Part shown: one piece after another, positions 22,764 through 29,511 of the stretch
Numbering within the stretch: the stretch's first letter is position 1
How the letters are laid out: each line of letters begins with the position of its first letter
Assembly (NCBI GenBank): GCA_023388335.1
Contig: JAEWGL010000248.1
Coordinates: forward strand, 1 to 31,626
DNA: 31,626 nt
Reading direction: 5' to 3'
DNA from: Pseudomonadota bacterium
GTDB lineage: Bacteria > Pseudomonadota > Gammaproteobacteria > Pseudomonadales > Pseudomonadaceae
Made by a program: the position numbers and the translations under genes
Notes under the pieces: model-generated
The model's database searches: none
Told to the model about the DNA's origin: nothing
What the model saw: only the letters and a program-made list of their open reading frames with translations

Positions 22764-23729
22764 TCAATCGCCGAAGGCCATGCCGTGGCGGGCCTTGGTG
22801 GACTTCACCGCCTCGAGCACCGCCAGCAGGCAGTCATCACGATAGCGTTCCAGCGCGGCAATGCTGCGTTCGCCTTGTTGTTCGCCAGTGCCGTCGACCA
22901 CGTCATCGATCAACTGGTCGGTGAGTTCCGGTGCCGGCAGGTAGGTCCACGGCAGCTGGAGGGCCGGGCCGAACTGCTGCATGAAGTGGCGCATGCCGGC
23001 ATCGCCACCGGCCAGGGTATAGGTCAGGAAGGTGCCCATGAATGACCAGCGCAGGCCGGCGCCAAAGCGGATCGCGTCGTCGATTTCGCCAGTGGTGGCC
23101 ACGCCGTCGTTGACCAGGTGCAGCGCTTCGCGCCAGAGCGCTTCGAGCAGGCGGTCGGCGATGAAGCCGGGGACTTCCTTGCGTACGTGCAGCGGGCGCA
23201 TGCCAAGGGCGGTATAGATGGTTTTCGCCGCCTCGATGGCCTCGGGCGCGGTGCGCTGGCCGCCGACGATTTCCACCAGTGGCAGAAGGTACACCGGATT
23301 GAACGGGTGGCCGACCACGCAGCGCTCGGGATGGGTCGCCGACTCGTAGAACTCGCTGGGCAACAGTCCCGAGGTGCTGGAGCCGATGATCGCCTCGGGC
23401 TTGGCCGCGGCGCTGATCCTGGCGTGCAGTGCCAGTTTCAGTTCCAGGCGCTCGGGCGCGCTTTCCTGGATGAAGTCGGCATCGCGTACGCAATCCTCGA
23501 CAGTGCTGACGAAGCGCAGCCGCTGCTGCGACGCGCCGGGCGCCAGGCCTTGTTTTTCCAGCGCCGGCCAGGCATTGGCGATGCGCTTGCGCAAGGCTTC
23601 CTCGGCGCCAGGTGCCGGGTCCCAGGCGATCACGTCCAGGCCATGGGCCAGGGCGCGGGCGACCCAGCCGCTGCCGATGACGCCGCTGCCAAGGGCGGCG
23701 AAAGTCTTGATCTCGGTGATGAAAGGCAT
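22764..23729 (-). CDS. cdhA: L-carnitine dehydrogenase CdhA (321 aa)
   Basis: NAD-dependent oxidation of L-carnitine to 3-dehydrocarnitine. It belongs to the 3-hydroxyacyl-CoA dehydrogenase superfamily: Rossmann motif GSGVIG (14-19) with Asp37 selecting NAD, the family strand-helix SSTSGLLPSEF near 118, the catalytic His141 in HPFNPVYLLPLVEI, and a helical C-terminal domain. The ATG lies 18 bp after the stop of the BKACE gene. Genes cdhC-cdhA-cdhB run in pathway order on the minus strand. Confidence 0.93.
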   Translation of the reverse strand: MPFITEIKTFAALGSGVIGSGWVARALAHGLDVIAWDPAPGAEEALRKRIANAWPALEKQGLAPGASQQRLRFVSTVEDCVRDADFIQESAPERLELKLALHARISAAAKPEAIIGSSTSGLLPSEFYESATHPERCVVGHPFNPVYLLPLVEIVGGQRTAPEAIEAAKTIYTALGMRPLHVRKEVPGFIADRLLEALWREALHLVNDGVATTGEIDDAIRFGAGLRWSFMGTFLTYTLAGGDAGMRHFMQQFGPALQLPWTYLPAPELTDQLIDDVVDGTGEQQGERSIAALERYRDDCLLAVLEAVKSTKARHGMAFGD

Positions 23730-23747
23730 GCTGTGCTCCTAGGGTTT

Positions 23748-24632
23748 TCAGCGGCGGGTCAGGTTCATCTTGTCGCGGCCTTCGGCCGGGGTCAGCACGC
23801 GGGCGCCGAGGCGGCTGACGATCTCCACTGCGCGCTCGACCAGCTGGCCATTGCTGGCCAGCACGCCACGGTCGAGGTAAAGGTTGTCTTCCAGGCCGAC
23901 CCGCACGTTGCCGCCCAGCAGCACCGCCTGGGCCGCCATGGGCATCTGCATGCGGCCGATGCCGAAACCGGCCCAGGTCACGCTGGCGGGCAGGTTGTCG
24001 ACCATGGCCTTCATGGTGGCGGTGTCGGCCGGCGCTCCCCAAGGGATGCCCAGGCACAGCTGGAACAGTGGGTCGTGCAGCAGGCCTTCCTTGATCATTT
24101 GCTTGGCGAACCACAGGTGGCCAGTGTCGAAGATCTCCAGCTCCGCCTTTACGCCGAGCTCGGTGATGCGTTTGGCACCCGCGCGCAGCTGGCTTGGGGT
24201 GGAGACATAGATGCTGTTGCCGTCGCCGAAATTGAGCGTGCCGCAGTCCAGGGTGCAGATTTCCGGCAGCAGGGCTTCGATGTGGGCCAGGCGCTCCAGC
24301 GGGCCGACCAGGTCGGTGCCGGCACCGAACGCCAGCGGCGTCTCGCCGGGACCGATCTCCAGGTCGCCGCCCATGCCGGCGGTGAGGTTGACGATGATGT
24401 CCACATCGGCTTCGCGGATGCGTTCCATCACTTCGCGGTACAGCGCCACGTCGCGGCTGAAGCGGCCGGTGCGCGGGTCGCGGACGTGGCAGTGGACCAC
24501 GGTGGCGCCGGCCTTGGCCGCCTCCACGGCGGCGGCGGCGATCTGTTGTGGGGTCACGGGCACCAGGTGGCTCTTGCTGGCGGTGTCGCCGGCGCCAGTG
24601 AGGGCGCAGGTGATGATGACGTCGTGGTTCAT
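23748..24632 (-). CDS. cdhC: 3-dehydrocarnitine:acetyl-CoA cleavage enzyme CdhC, BKACE family (294 aa)
   Basis: Beta-keto acid cleavage enzyme (DUF849) that uses Zn to convert dehydrocarnitine and acetyl-CoA to betainyl-CoA and acetoacetate. The start ATG (24632-24630) has GGAC 6 nt upstream. Metal-site motifs are HCHVRDP (His47, His49) and GLEDNLY (Glu248, with the following Asp249 at the catalytic position). The Glu common in strand 1 of other BKACE proteins (ITGAE) is replaced here by ALTGAGD, a possible substrate-specificity change. Adjacent to cdhA and cdhB, which supports the carnitine role. Confidence 0.9.
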   Translation of the reverse strand: MNHDVIITCALTGAGDTASKSHLVPVTPQQIAAAAVEAAKAGATVVHCHVRDPRTGRFSRDVALYREVMERIREADVDIIVNLTAGMGGDLEIGPGETPLAFGAGTDLVGPLERLAHIEALLPEICTLDCGTLNFGDGNSIYVSTPSQLRAGAKRITELGVKAELEIFDTGHLWFAKQMIKEGLLHDPLFQLCLGIPWGAPADTATMKAMVDNLPASVTWAGFGIGRMQMPMAAQAVLLGGNVRVGLEDNLYLDRGVLASNGQLVERAVEIVSRLGARVLTPAEGRDKMNLTRR

Positions 24633-24708
24633 GGGGCGTCCTTTGGGCGAGGTTGGCCACTCCACAGCCTTTGGGGCTGCGGGGTGCCAGTGGTTTGGTG
24701 GTGGCTTC

Positions 24709-24728
24709 TTCGCGGGCAGGCCCGCGAA
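24709..24728. other. GC-rich hairpin between caiX and cdhC
   Basis: TTCGCGGG (24709-24716) pairs with CCCGCGAA (24721-24728) around CAGG. It resembles a half REP element. It lies in the caiX-cdhC gap and could reduce read-through from the abundant binding-protein gene into the enzyme genes. Confidence 0.45.
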
Positions 24729-24736
24729 TGGGGCTG

Positions 24737-25681
24737 TCAGTTGGCGGTGAGCTTGAGGTTGTCGGCAGCCGGCTTGCCATCGAAGGTGGTCACCCCTTCG
24801 AGCCAGCGCGCCTTGTCCTCGGGGTGGTCCTTGAGCCACTGGCGGGCGGAGTCGAGCGGGTCCTTGTGGTCGAGCAACGGCTGCATCATGCGGCTCTCCT
24901 GCGCGGCGCTGAAGGTCAGGTTGGCCAGCAGGCGGTGGGCGTTCGGGCAACGCTGGGCGTAGTCCGGTGCGGTCACTGTCCACACCGTGGCGCGGCCTTC
25001 ATCAGGGCCCAGGGCATCCTCGCTGTCGCCCAGGTAGGCCATGTCGATGTTGACGTTCATCGGGTGCGGCGCCCAGCCGAAGAACACCACGGCCTGCTTG
25101 CGCCGCACGGCGCGGTCGACGGCGGCGAGCATGCCGGCTTCGCTGGACTCGACCAGCTGGAACTTGCCCAGGCCGAACTGGTTCTTGCTGATCATCGCCT
25201 TGATCTGGGTATTGGCGCCCGAACCCGGCTCGATGCCGTAGAGCTTGCCGCCCAGTTCCTTCTCGAACTTGTGGATGTCGGCGAAGCGCTTCAAGCCCTT
25301 GTCGGCCAGGTACTTGGGCACCGCCAGGGTCGCCCGCGCGTCGTCGAGGCTGGGCGTGTCGAGCACCTTGAGCTGCTGCTGCTCGATGAAGGGGGTTATG
25401 GTCTGGGTCATGATCGGGTTCCAGTAGCCGAGGAACATGTCCAGGCGCTTGTCGCGGATGCCGGCGAAGATGATCTGTTGCGAGGCACTGGTCTGCTTGG
25501 TCTGGTAGCCCAGGCCGTCGAGCAGCACCTGGGCCATGGCGCTGGTGGCGATGACATCGGTCCAGTTGACCACGCCGAGGCGGACGTTCTTGCAGACCGC
25601 GGGTTCAGCGGCCAGCAAAGGGGTGCTGAAAGTGGCGCTGACGGCAAGCGTCAGCAAGCTGCGGCGGATCAAGCTGTGCAT
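24737..25681 (-). CDS. caiX: Carnitine-binding periplasmic protein CaiX (314 aa)
   Basis: Solute-binding protein of the OpuAC/ChoX type with signal peptide MHSLIRRSLLTLAVSATFSTPLLAAEP. It shares the layout of the CbcX binding site: Trp in VVNWTDVIAT, Trp in FLGYWNPIM and Trp in FFGWAPHPMN, but the segment matching the CbcX KYTLAVPQ strand reads RATLAVPK, so one box aromatic is changed. No permease or ATPase gene accompanies it. In Pseudomonas such orphan proteins dock with CbcWV. It heads the minus-strand caiX-cdhCAB run and is divergent from cdhR. Confidence 0.9.
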   Translation of the reverse strand: MHSLIRRSLLTLAVSATFSTPLLAAEPAVCKNVRLGVVNWTDVIATSAMAQVLLDGLGYQTKQTSASQQIIFAGIRDKRLDMFLGYWNPIMTQTITPFIEQQQLKVLDTPSLDDARATLAVPKYLADKGLKRFADIHKFEKELGGKLYGIEPGSGANTQIKAMISKNQFGLGKFQLVESSEAGMLAAVDRAVRRKQAVVFFGWAPHPMNVNIDMAYLGDSEDALGPDEGRATVWTVTAPDYAQRCPNAHRLLANLTFSAAQESRMMQPLLDHKDPLDSARQWLKDHPEDKARWLEGVTTFDGKPAADNLKLTAN

Positions 25682-25756
25682 GGTGGCTCCTCAACGGCAG
25701 TGCGTTCTTGTTATGGGGGCCGGCCTCTGCGGACCGTGTTGCATAGGCTACGCGGT

Positions 25757-25781
25757 CAGCGCGGTGGAAATTCCCACGCTG
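25757..25781. promoter_or_regulatory. Imperfect palindrome between caiX and cdhR
   Basis: CAGCG (25757-25761) and CGCTG (25777-25781) flank a GG...CC core with mismatches, giving a 25-bp partial dyad 76 bp from the caiX ATG and 52 bp from the cdhR ATG. It is a candidate operator in this divergent control region; assignment to CdhR is only positional. Confidence 0.3.
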
Positions 25782-25832
25782 GCGACTCAGACTAGCACTC
25801 CAGCGACCAGCCCCTTCGAGGATGCCCAGGCG

Positions 25833-26795
25833 ATGTCCGACGCGATCCACTTTCTCCTGTTGCCTGGGTTTTCAGCCATGGGCTTCATCTCTGCGCTGGA
25901 GCCCTTGCGGGTAGCCAACCGCTTTCGCGACTGTCTGTATCGCTGGCGAGTGCTGAGCCTGGACGGTGGGCCGGTGCTGGCCAGCAATGGCATGTCGGTG
26001 AACGCCGATGCGGCGTTGGGCGCGGTAGAGAAAGGACGGATCCTGCTGGTGGTGGCAGGCTTCGAGCCGCTGGCCAGCTTCACCCCGGCCTTGCAGCAGG
26101 GCCTGCGTCGCCTCGATCACGACGGCGTGGTACTCGGTGGCATCGACACCGGCGCGGTGGTGCTGGCCGAAGCCGGGCTGCTCGACGGCCACCGGGCGAC
26201 CCTGCACTGGGAGGCGCTGGACGCGTTCAAGGAGCGCTACCCAAGGCTGGAGGTGACCCAGGAGCTGTTCGAGATCGACCGTCGCCGCATCACCTGTGCC
26301 GGAGGCACCGCATCGATCGACCTGATGCTTGACCTGATTGCCCAGGCCCATGGCAGCGAGCTGGCGGTGCAGGTGTCCGAGCAGTTCGTGCTCGGGCGCA
26401 TCCGCCCGCGCCAGGACCACCAGCGCATGCAGATCGCCGCGCGCTACAACGTCAGCAACAAGAAACTGGTACGGGTGATCGGCGAGATGGAAGGCAACAC
26501 CGAGCAGCCGCTCAACACCCAGGTGCTGGCCGACCGTGTGCAGGTGACCCGGCGTCAGCTGGAGCGACTGTTCAGGCTCTACCTGCACGACACGCCCAGC
26601 GGCTTTTACCTGCGCCTGCGCCTGGAAAAGGCGCGCCAGCTGTTGCGCCAGAGCGACCTGAGCGTGCTGGAGGTGAGCATCGCCTGTGGTTTCGAGTCGG
26701 CGTCCTACTTTACCCGCTGCTACCGAGCCCGCTTTGCGCGCTGCCCGCGGCAGGACCGGCAGCCCGCGAGCGTTTCAACGGCTCTTGAGCAGTAG
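25833..26795 (+). CDS. cdhR: CdhR, carnitine-responsive GATase1-AraC regulator (320 aa)
   Basis: A regulator of the same architecture as GbdR. The sensor begins IHFLLLPGFSAMGFISALEPLRVANRFRDCLYRW, and the elbow region is GGIDTGAVVLAEAGLLDG, with Asp in place of the Cys found in GbdR. C-terminal HTH units are TQVLADRVQVTRRQLERLFRLYL and LSVLEVSIACGFESASYFTRCYRARF. The start ATG at 25833 is chosen by homology to GbdR; its ribosome binding site is weak, and an open frame extends further upstream. Divergent from caiX, it is expected to activate the carnitine genes. The 3' end overlaps the convergent DUF3010 gene by 21 bp. Confidence 0.88.
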   Translation: MSDAIHFLLLPGFSAMGFISALEPLRVANRFRDCLYRWRVLSLDGGPVLASNGMSVNADAALGAVEKGRILLVVAGFEPLASFTPALQQGLRRLDHDGVVLGGIDTGAVVLAEAGLLDGHRATLHWEALDAFKERYPRLEVTQELFEIDRRRITCAGGTASIDLMLDLIAQAHGSELAVQVSEQFVLGRIRPRQDHQRMQIAARYNVSNKKLVRVIGEMEGNTEQPLNTQVLADRVQVTRRQLERLFRLYLHDTPSGFYLRLRLEKARQLLRQSDLSVLEVSIACGFESASYFTRCYRARFARCPRQDRQPASVSTALEQ

Positions 26796-27194
26796 CGCGC
26801 AGGCGCTCTTGTAGGCCTCGTGCTGGTACTTGTGCAGCGAGGCGGGCGGCTCCAGCGCCTGCTTGCGCACCTGGGCGCTGATGGTCTGCGGCGACAGCAG
26901 GTGCACCTCGCAGCCCTCCAGCAGTTGCAGGATGCCTTCGAGCTTGAACGTCACCGGACCCCCGGCGAATTCCCCCTTCTTGCCGCGCTTCTTGATCGCC
27001 ACGGAGTCGATGCCGTGCTCGCGCACCAGCGCCTGGATTTCTCGGGCGAAGGCCTTTACCTGGCCGACGTCCTCGTCATCCCCCAGGCTGAGTTTTTTCA
27101 CCGCAGGCAAGACGTGCCGTGGCTGGCCCTCTTCAAGGGTGACCACAGCGAGCAACAGCTCACTGCCTTTGATTTCGATACCGCAGATAGTCAT
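26775..27194 (-). CDS. DUF3010 family protein (139 aa)
   Basis: Conserved small cytosolic protein of unknown function, beginning MTICGIEIKGSELLLAVVTLEEGQPRHVLPAVKKLSLGDDEDVGQVKAFAREIQALVREHGIDSVAIKKRGKKGEFAGG. The opening strand (CGIEIKGSELLLAVV) and the DSVAIKKR segment suggest an RNase H-like/actin-like fold, but I see no full catalytic set. Its last 21 bp overlap the 3' end of cdhR on the opposite strand. Core-like codon use. Confidence 0.85.
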   Translation of the reverse strand: MTICGIEIKGSELLLAVVTLEEGQPRHVLPAVKKLSLGDDEDVGQVKAFAREIQALVREHGIDSVAIKKRGKKGEFAGGPVTFKLEGILQLLEGCEVHLLSPQTISAQVRKQALEPPASLHKYQHEAYKSACALLLKSR

Positions 27195-27219
27195 GGTGCC
27201 TCGCGTTCAGGGGAGGGTT

Positions 27220-27621
27220 TCATTGCTGGCCGATCGATTGCAGGTATTCCGAGCGGTCGTCGCTGCGCTGCGCCAGGCAGGTGTTCCAGGCCGCTTCAAG
27301 CGCCTGGCTGCCGGGCTTCTCGGCGAAGGTCTCGACCTTGCAATCGGCTTCGCGCAGTTGCTTCCAGAGCTGCTCGGCAGCCTGCAGGCGCGCCATGAGC
27401 TGGTTGGCCCGGGCCGTGTCGTCGGGGTACTGGTCGCTGATGCGCTGCGCCAGCTCGTCGTAGGCCGACTGCAGTTCACGGTCGGCCGCTTGGCGATTGT
27501 AGGCGGCGCAGGCGAAGGACTGCTGGTCGGTTTCGACGGTGTCGCATGGCGTGCTTTCTTCCTCGCCGGCCTGGGCGCCCAAGGCGACAGCCACCAGGCC
27601 CAGCCATGCCATTGATTTCAT
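27220..27621 (-). CDS. LprI/DUF1311-type periplasmic protein (133 aa)
   Basis: A secreted small protein with signal peptide MKSMAWLGLVAVALGAQA and a DUF1311 (LprI-like lysozyme-inhibitor) core. The core motif CDTVETDQQSFACAAYNRQAADRELQSAYDEL and the later LWKQLREADCKVE match the family. Four cysteines (26, 38, 94, 115) could form two disulfides in the periplasm. GGAG precedes the ATG. Lysozyme inhibition is the family's suggested role and is not proved for this branch. It is divergent from the dipeptidase-like gene. Confidence 0.82.
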   Translation of the reverse strand: MKSMAWLGLVAVALGAQAGEEESTPCDTVETDQQSFACAAYNRQAADRELQSAYDELAQRISDQYPDDTARANQLMARLQAAEQLWKQLREADCKVETFAEKPGSQALEAAWNTCLAQRSDDRSEYLQSIGQQ

Positions 27622-27913
27622 GTGTGATCTCCTCGGACAGACACGGACGTTTAGCGAGGGCGATTCTCGCTCAGGCTCGGGTAGGAGGGTAGGGCCCTGC
27701 GCAAAATGTCATGAAAGGGTCGCGTCCAGAACGCTGTCGAGAGTCGATCTCATCCCTGAGGCCCCGCCAGTGGGCGCTATGTCGCGCCTTGACGCTTTCG
27801 GCAATTCCCCTGTCGTTTTTGCATCCGGCTCCTGCGACGCGCAGGCATATGCTGGCCCCAAAGCGCCGGTACAACGTTCGGCGCAGCCCAAGTCAATAAA
27901 AGGGGACAGCCTG
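27622..27913. promoter_or_regulatory. Divergent control region before the dipeptidase-DUF5943-dgcA operon
   Basis: Holds one GGGTCGCGTCCAGAACG element (27717-27733), closely matching the repeats before cbcX (GTCGCATCCAG), plus weaker GTCGAGAGTCG (27736) and GTCGCGCC (27781) words. Both operons are known GbdR targets, so this may be a GbdR site. Spacing of the extra words is not the regular 21 nt. Confidence 0.45.
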
Positions 27914-28891
27914 ATGAGCCCAGCCGAATTACACGCCGACAGCATCGTCATCGACGGCCTGATCATTGCCAAGTGGAACCGCGAGCTGTTCGAGGACATG
28001 CGCAAGGGCGGGCTGACCGCCGCGAACTGCACGGTGTCGGTGTGGGAAGGCTTCAAGGCGACCGTGGACAATATCGCCGCCAGCCAGAAGCTGATTCGCG
28101 AGAACAGTGACCTGGTGATGCCGGTGCGCACCACCGCCGACATTCGCAAGGCCAAGGAGCTGGGCAAGACGGGCATCCTCTTCGGCTTCCAGAACGCCCA
28201 TGCGTTCGAGGACCAGATCGGCTATGTCGAGGTGTTCAAGCAGCTGGGCGTGGGCATCGTGCAGATGTGCTACAACACCCAGAACCTGGTGGGCACCGGC
28301 TGCTACGAGCGCGATGGCGGGCTGTCGGGCTTCGGCCGCGAGATCGTGGCCGAGATGAACCGCGTCGGCATCATGTGCGACCTGTCCCACGTCGGCTCCA
28401 AGACCAGCGAAGAGGTCATCCTCGAGTCGAAGAAGCCGGTCTGCTACTCCCACTGCCTGCCCTCGGGCCTCAAGGAACACCCGCGCAACAAGTCCGACGA
28501 AGAACTGAAGTTCATCGCCGACCACGGCGGTTTCGTCGGCGTGACCATGTTCGCGCCCTTCCTGGCCAAGGGCATCGACTCGACCATCGACGACTACGCC
28601 GAGGCCATCGAGTACACCATGAACATCGTGGGCGAAGACGCCATCGGCATCGGCACCGACTTCACCCAGGGCCACGGCCAGGAATTCTTCGAATACCTGA
28701 CCCACGACAAGGGCTACGCCCGGCGACTGACCAACTTCGGCAAGATCGTCAACCCGCTGGGGATCCGCACGGTTGGCGAGTTCCCCAACCTCACCGAGAC
28801 GCTGCTCAAGCGCGGCCATTCCGAGCGCGTCGTGCGCAAGATCATGGGCGAAAACTGGGTCGGCATTCTCAAGGATGTGTGGGGCGAGTAA
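27914..28891 (+). CDS. M19 membrane-dipeptidase-like protein with a degenerate metal site (325 aa)
   Basis: Renal-dipeptidase (peptidase M19) fold, always near dgcAB in pseudomonads. The ATG at 27914 follows GGGGA. Retained family residues are His159 in CDLSHVG, His180 in YSHCLPSG, Arg191 in EHPRN and Asp249 in GTDFTQG. Missing is the N-terminal HxD pair: the expected DGHxDLP reads DGLIIAK (Leu16, Ile18). The bridging Glu is replaced by Gln93 in LFGFQNAHAF. A normal two-zinc dipeptidase is therefore unlikely; it may hydrolyse or bind another betaine-related substrate. No signal peptide is present, so it is cytosolic. First gene of an operon with DUF5943 and dgcA. Confidence 0.88.
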   Translation: MSPAELHADSIVIDGLIIAKWNRELFEDMRKGGLTAANCTVSVWEGFKATVDNIAASQKLIRENSDLVMPVRTTADIRKAKELGKTGILFGFQNAHAFEDQIGYVEVFKQLGVGIVQMCYNTQNLVGTGCYERDGGLSGFGREIVAEMNRVGIMCDLSHVGSKTSEEVILESKKPVCYSHCLPSGLKEHPRNKSDEELKFIADHGGFVGVTMFAPFLAKGIDSTIDDYAEAIEYTMNIVGEDAIGIGTDFTQGHGQEFFEYLTHDKGYARRLTNFGKIVNPLGIRTVGEFPNLTETLLKRGHSERVVRKIMGENWVGILKDVWGE

Positions 28892-28966
28892 GCCGCACTC
28901 CAAGCCTGTCCAGCCCCGGCCAGAGACGTCGGGGCCATCAATCGAATTTTCTGGAGTTGAGTTTCC

Positions 28967-29497
28967 ATGGCCAAGATCGCCCCGCAATTGCCAATCGAAG
29001 TCGACAGCGAGACCGGTGTCTGGACCTCCGATGCCCTGCCGATGCTGTACGTGCCGCGGCATTTCTTCGTCAACAACCACATCGGCATCGAAGAAGTGCT
29101 GGGCGCCGACGCCTATGCCGAGATCCTCTACAAGGCCGGCTACAAGTCCGCCTGGCACTGGTGCGAGAAAGAAGCCGAGTGCCATGGCCTGGAAGGGGTG
29201 GCGGTGTTCGAGCACTACATGAAGCGCCTGTCCCAGCGCGGCTGGGGCCTGTTCACGATCCAGGACATCGACCTCGACAAGGGCACCGCCAGCATCAAGC
29301 TCGAGCATTCGGCCTTCGTCTACGTGTACGGCAAGGTCGGGCGCAAGGTCGACTACATGTTCACCGGCTGGTTCGCCGGGGCCATGGACCAGATCCTGGC
29401 AGCCCGTGGCAGCTCGATCCGTACCCAGGCCGAGCAGGTCTACGGTGGTTCGGAAGAAGGCCACGACGACGGCCTGTTCATCGTCAAGCCGCTGTAA
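28967..29497 (+). CDS. DUF5943 domain protein (176 aa)
   Basis: A small protein with a 4-vinyl-reductase (V4R)-like or hydrocarbon-binding look, lying between the dipeptidase-like gene and dgcA. It begins MAKIAPQLPIEVDSETGVWTSDALPMLYVPRHFFVNNHIGIEEVLGADAYAEILYKAGYKSAWHWCEKEAECHG. Cys/His-containing WHWCEKEAECHG may bind a metal or cofactor. It is separated from dgcA by only 14 bp, so they are co-transcribed. The function is unknown; the neighbours suggest a role in betaine or dimethylglycine oxidation. Confidence 0.85.
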   Translation: MAKIAPQLPIEVDSETGVWTSDALPMLYVPRHFFVNNHIGIEEVLGADAYAEILYKAGYKSAWHWCEKEAECHGLEGVAVFEHYMKRLSQRGWGLFTIQDIDLDKGTASIKLEHSAFVYVYGKVGRKVDYMFTGWFAGAMDQILAARGSSIRTQAEQVYGGSEEGHDDGLFIVKPL

Positions 29498-29511
29498 GCC
29501 GGAGATCCATC

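Noticed and set aside
23118..24962. Long open frame antisense to cdhA, cdhC and caiX
   Set aside because: Crosses three real genes and their gaps; no independent evidence.
28267..29511. Upstream extension of the dgcA frame across the dipeptidase and DUF5943 genes
   Set aside because: The extension is an arginine/glycine-rich shadow; the dgcA ATG at 29512 has a ribosome binding site and matches the family's N-terminus.
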